Assembly (NCBI RefSeq): GCF_011059145.1
Contig: NZ_JAALLT010000002.1
Location: 434,001-498,000, forward strand
Length of the DNA: 64,000 nt
Direction: 5' to 3'
Source of the DNA: Halalkalibaculum roseum
GTDB lineage: Bacteria; Bacteroidota; Rhodothermia; Balneolales; Balneolaceae
Position 1 is the stretch's first letter, and each line of letters begins with the position of its first letter. Below the pieces are notes generated by a model that was given only the letters and a program-made list of their open reading frames with translations, did no database searches and was not told the DNA's origin. The translations under genes were made by a program, and so were the position numbers. Positions 61,058 to 64,000 of the stretch are shown in pieces.

Positions 61058-62395
61058 ATGGAATGGATTATTGACATAAGTACGACAATAGGCATATTTG
61101 CCTTGGCCCTGCTCATACTGGTATTTTTTCATGAGCTGGGACATTTTCTCGCTGCCAAGCTATTCGGCATGCGGGTAGAGCGCTTTTCACTGGGTTTTCC
61201 ACCCAGAGTGTGGGGTTTTAAAAAAGGTGATACCGATTACTGTATCGGCGCCACACCGCTTGGCGGGTATGTAAAAATATCCGGTATGATTGATGAAAGC
61301 ATGGATACCGAGCATCTGGATGAAGAGCCGAAACCTTGGGAATACCGTAGCAAACCGGTATGGCAACGCATGATTGTAATTACTGCCGGTGTAATTTTCA
61401 ATATGATATTGGCCGTTCTGATTTTTGGCGGAATCGCCTTTACCAGCGGCGAAACGAAAGTGGCTAATGACAGCGTGCAGGGAATCTATGTTGCTGAAAG
61501 TACACTGGCACATAATATTGGGTTTCGAACAGGTGACCGCATTGTAGGTGTAAACAATCAGAATGTGACTTTTTTCAATGAGTTATTCTCGCCGGCCCAG
61601 CTCACCGAATCGAATGTAACTTACACGGTAATGAGAAATGGCAGTCAAGTGACCGTTGCTCTGCCTGACAGCGCACTCGATCAGATTAATCAGGAAGGTT
61701 TTATAACGCTTGGGAATGCCCTGCCCAGCCGGATCAGTGATGTAGCTGAAGGTACCCCGGCAGCCGAAGCAGGTCTTCAAGCGGGTGACCGCATTACAGC
61801 CATAAACGGAGAACCGATCGATTATTGGCTTCAGCTGACACAGAAAATTCAGACATCAGAAGATTCTGTTAATCTAACTGTTGCAAGAAATGGGGAGACA
61901 CTGGAGTATAGCGTTGCTTTAAGCAGCGACAATACGATTGGCATCTATGCCCCAGACCCCAATAATGAGTTTGATATTCAGCGATTCAGGTATGGGGTAT
62001 TTGAATCTTTAGGTGTTGGTGTGGAAAAGACCGAAGAAGTATTTACCGGAATTATTCAGGGTTTTGGAAAGATGTTTTCCGGTTCCATTTCAGTAAGGGA
62101 CAACCTCGGAGGTCCTGTTGCTATTGCCAGCATCACCAAAGAAGCCACCGATAGAGGAGGCTGGAACGGCTTTTGGAACATTACGGCCCTTCTAAGCGTC
62201 ACACTTGCGATTATGAATATTCTGCCGATTCCGGTACTGGATGGCGGTCACGTGATGTTTCTCCTTTATGAAGGGATCACACGAAAAGAACCGTCACCCA
62301 AAGTACGGATGGCTTTGCAGCAAATAGGCTTCTTGCTTATCATTGCACTGTTCATTTTTGTGACATTTAACGACATACTCAGACAATTCGGTTAA
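61058..62395 (+). CDS. rseP: site-2 intramembrane zinc protease RseP
   Basis: The 445-residue protease has HEXXH in the first helix (FFHELGHFLAAKLFG, about 24-38), two PDZ domains (about 125-195 and 215-280) and a third zinc ligand in the last part (VLDGGHVMF). RseP cuts anti-sigma factors or lipoprotein signal remnants in the membrane and releases stress sigma factors. It stands 18 bases after dxr. Its partner substrate is not defined; the anti-sigma-like gene at 29-30 kb could be one, but this is speculation. Confidence 0.96.
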   Translation: MEWIIDISTTIGIFALALLILVFFHELGHFLAAKLFGMRVERFSLGFPPRVWGFKKGDTDYCIGATPLGGYVKISGMIDESMDTEHLDEEPKPWEYRSKPVWQRMIVITAGVIFNMILAVLIFGGIAFTSGETKVANDSVQGIYVAESTLAHNIGFRTGDRIVGVNNQNVTFFNELFSPAQLTESNVTYTVMRNGSQVTVALPDSALDQINQEGFITLGNALPSRISDVAEGTPAAEAGLQAGDRITAINGEPIDYWLQLTQKIQTSEDSVNLTVARNGETLEYSVALSSDNTIGIYAPDPNNEFDIQRFRYGVFESLGVGVEKTEEVFTGIIQGFGKMFSGSISVRDNLGGPVAIASITKEATDRGGWNGFWNITALLSVTLAIMNILPIPVLDGGHVMFLLYEGITRKEPSPKVRMALQQIGFLLIIALFIFVTFNDILRQFG

Positions 62396-62398
62396 TAT

Positions 62399-63112
62399 AT
62401 GATTGCCAGAGAAGGGTATTCAAACATTGCATTTGTGCTGGTGTTTGGCATTGCTATAAGTATACTTGGCGGTTTGTACATTGATCACTGGTTGGTTTAC
62501 GGTATTTATGCCCTCTCATTAATTCTGTCACTGTTTATACTGTTTTTCTTTCGTGATCCTGATCGTATTACACCGGAAGACGATAGCCTGATAATATCAC
62601 CGGCGGATGGCAAAGTTGTGATGGTCAAAGAGGTAGAGGAAGAGATTTACATGAACAGCAAAGCTACCCAAATCAGTATCTTTCTTTCACCTCTCAATGT
62701 TCACGTAAATCGTGTTCCTGCATCGGGTACTATAGAGTATGTAAAATATCATCCCGGGGTGTACCTTATGGCGTGGGATGAGCGGGCTTCAAGCATGAAT
62801 GAACGGGCGGATTTCGGTTTGAAGATGAATAACGGAATCAAAATATTTTTTCGCCAAATTACCGGATTTCTGGCTCGACGTATTGTGTACAGCATCAGTG
62901 AACAGGATGAAGTGAAGGCCGGCAGCCGATTTGGCATTATGAAATTCGGTTCCAGGATGGATGTACTGCTTCCCGACGATGTAGAGATTTCGGTTAAAGA
63001 GGGCGACCGGACGGTAGCAGGCGAATCTGTTTTGGGAAAGATAATAAAGTCGGACAAAGCTGAGGCGCAACACACAGAATCGCAATCGCAGACATCAGTC
63101 TCCAGCGAATGA
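62399..63112 (+). CDS. psd: phosphatidylserine decarboxylase
   Basis: The 237-residue protein is of the short (archaeal-like) type. It has two N-terminal membrane helices, SPADGKVV, LNVHVNRVPASGTI with the conserved His, and the self-cleavage site FGSR (KFGSRMDVLLP, Gly-Ser bond near residue 184), after which the Ser becomes the pyruvoyl group. It makes phosphatidylethanolamine. Its stop overlaps the pssA start (ATGA), the preceding enzyme of the pathway. Confidence 0.96.
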   Translation: MIAREGYSNIAFVLVFGIAISILGGLYIDHWLVYGIYALSLILSLFILFFFRDPDRITPEDDSLIISPADGKVVMVKEVEEEIYMNSKATQISIFLSPLNVHVNRVPASGTIEYVKYHPGVYLMAWDERASSMNERADFGLKMNNGIKIFFRQITGFLARRIVYSISEQDEVKAGSRFGIMKFGSRMDVLLPDDVEISVKEGDRTVAGESVLGKIIKSDKAEAQHTESQSQTSVSSE

Positions 63113-63933
63113 AATATCCCATACAAAAGTGGAAGCGTTTCAGGCAGCGCCGTAAAAAGAAAAACGGCGGGAAAAGAAAGCAGATACCACGAATTGTTGT
63201 TCCCAGTTTCTTCACCTTAATGAATCTGTTCTGCGGATTTCTCGCAATTATCAGTATCGCGGAAGGCCGACTGTTTTTCGGAGCCTGGCTGATCGTCTTC
63301 GCAGGACTTTTTGATGCACTTGACGGCTTTATGGCACGCCTATCCAATGCCACCAGCCAATTCGGTATAGAACTGGATTCAATAAGTGATGTGGTTTCCT
63401 TCGGTGTAGCACCGGGTTTTCTCCTCTATACCTTTGGTCTCAACAGCCTCCCTTTTGTAGGGATCATACTAAGTGCCTTACCACCACTCTGTGGGGCCGT
63501 TAGACTGGCACGTTATAATGTCGATGCCCAGGAAAGTCGTCCGGATTATTTCAAGGGTCTGCCTATTCCGGCACAGGCCATCATGATTTCTTCTTTTTAC
63601 CTGACCTTTTTCGACCGGATGGAACTATTCATGGACTTCAAAAATGGGATTAATACCGTGTTGATCCCGCTAATTGTCCTGCTCTCTTTTATTATGGTCA
63701 GTACCATACCCTTTGATAAAATGCCCAGTTTTGATAAGAAATCGATAAAGAAATACAAAGGGCGCCTGTTTCTTTTTATTTTCTACGGTATACTGATTGT
63801 TTTTCTGCAGGAAATCGGACTCATGATTGTATTTTCTGCATTCATCCTGAAAGGAATCGCCTTGGGAGCCATAACCTTCTGGAAGGAAGCATTTGGTGAT
63901 AACGGTGAGGAAGAAGAGTTTCAGGAAGGCTAG
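63109..63933 (+). CDS. pssA: CDP-diacylglycerol-serine O-phosphatidyltransferase
   Basis: The 274-residue membrane enzyme makes phosphatidylserine from CDP-diacylglycerol and serine. The CDP-alcohol phosphotransferase motif (D-G-x2-A-R-x8-G-x3-D-x3-D) is complete: FDALDGFMARLSNA then GIELDSISD. About seven helices follow, with a Lys/Arg-rich N-terminal head (RFRQRRKKKNGGKRKQ). It overlaps psd by 4 bases; the pair makes PE. Confidence 0.96.
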   Translation: MKYPIQKWKRFRQRRKKKNGGKRKQIPRIVVPSFFTLMNLFCGFLAIISIAEGRLFFGAWLIVFAGLFDALDGFMARLSNATSQFGIELDSISDVVSFGVAPGFLLYTFGLNSLPFVGIILSALPPLCGAVRLARYNVDAQESRPDYFKGLPIPAQAIMISSFYLTFFDRMELFMDFKNGINTVLIPLIVLLSFIMVSTIPFDKMPSFDKKSIKKYKGRLFLFIFYGILIVFLQEIGLMIVFSAFILKGIALGAITFWKEAFGDNGEEEEFQEG

Positions 63934-63965
63934 GTAAAACCAATCGTATGTAGTCTCTTGGATTT

Positions 63966-64000
63966 TTAGAAAGTAAAACCGATTCCTATAGAATGCACGG
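63966..64000 (-). CDS. 3' end of an outer-membrane-type protein (partial)
   Basis: On the minus strand an open frame enters from the right edge and ends with TAA at 63966-63968; the last residues are VHSIGIGFTF, with a terminal Phe and alternating hydrophobic pattern like a beta-barrel last strand. Only 10 whole codons are visible, so this is tentative. It is convergent with pssA. Confidence 0.35.
   Translation of the reverse strand, partial: VHSIGIGFTF

Noticed and set aside
1-64000. tRNA or rRNA genes
   Set aside because: I looked in the gaps for cloverleaf ends and rRNA words and saw none; a tRNAscan run would settle it.

Overview
The window looks like chromosomal DNA from a member of the Balneolota (Rhodothermota/Bacteroidota side), probably a marine or saline heterotroph. 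This rests on gene content only: an AdoCbl-dependent ribonucleotide reductase, bacillithiol enzyme BshC, an MtaB/Nuo neighbourhood, a xanthorhodopsin-type proton pump with Blh and lycopene cyclase, few Shine-Dalgarno sites and A-rich leaders. No species call is possible without a search. I saw no rRNA, tRNA, CRISPR array, insertion sequence or prophage.

Layout. 0-8.5 kb is a cobalamin block: the end of an ABC transporter ATPase, a cobalamin riboswitch, a BtuB-like receptor, an AT-rich spacer with perfect DnaA boxes, and nrdJ. 8.6-22.1 kb is a light/carotenoid region with stress-like genes: PIG-L deacetylase, AI-2E family exporter, lycopene cyclase, TspO, an SCP2-R2lox fusion, a protein built of 30-residue repeats, a SatD-like pair, an MFS transporter, blh and rhodopsin. 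Divergent from rhodopsin is a run of four unassigned membrane proteins, three of them under 70 residues. 22.2-30 kb holds two fasciclin genes, DoxX, a BBE-type FAD oxidase, rmuC, a heptanucleotide repeat and an anti-sigma-like protein. 30-36.7 kb (minus strand) is a beta-glucan cassette (GH16, GH3, DUF3311, sodium:solute symporter) followed by RluA and a methyltransferase. 36.8-39.1 kb has a type 4-like uracil-DNA glycosylase and mtaB.

39.2-46.8 kb (minus strand) is a complex I operon that stops after nuoH at a good terminator; nuoI-N must lie elsewhere. Its three longer spacers each carry an inverted repeat, dividing the transcript into ABCD, EF, G and H. 46.9-52.5 kb has a SET protein, Mth938-like protein, bifunctional nuclease, bshC, 5-formyl-THF cyclo-ligase, PspC and tmk. 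52.4-56.3 kb is an RND/MMPL transporter with an outer-membrane beta-barrel partner. 56.4-63.9 kb is plus-strand housekeeping: SRPBCC, aroE, pgeF, a histone-deacetylase-family enzyme, dxr, rseP, psd, pssA.

How it fits together. Dxr feeds the MEP pathway, CrtY closes lycopene to beta-carotene, Blh cleaves it to retinal, and the rhodopsin uses retinal to pump protons. The rhodopsin keeps the glycine that lets xanthorhodopsin bind a carotenoid antenna. Imported cobalamin serves NrdJ. The points most worth a second look are the divergent small-membrane-protein cluster at the rhodopsin locus, a hairpin that buries the blh ribosome-binding site, the SCP2-R2lox fusion, the hairpin-partitioned nuo operon, and the DnaA-box cluster before nrdJ.
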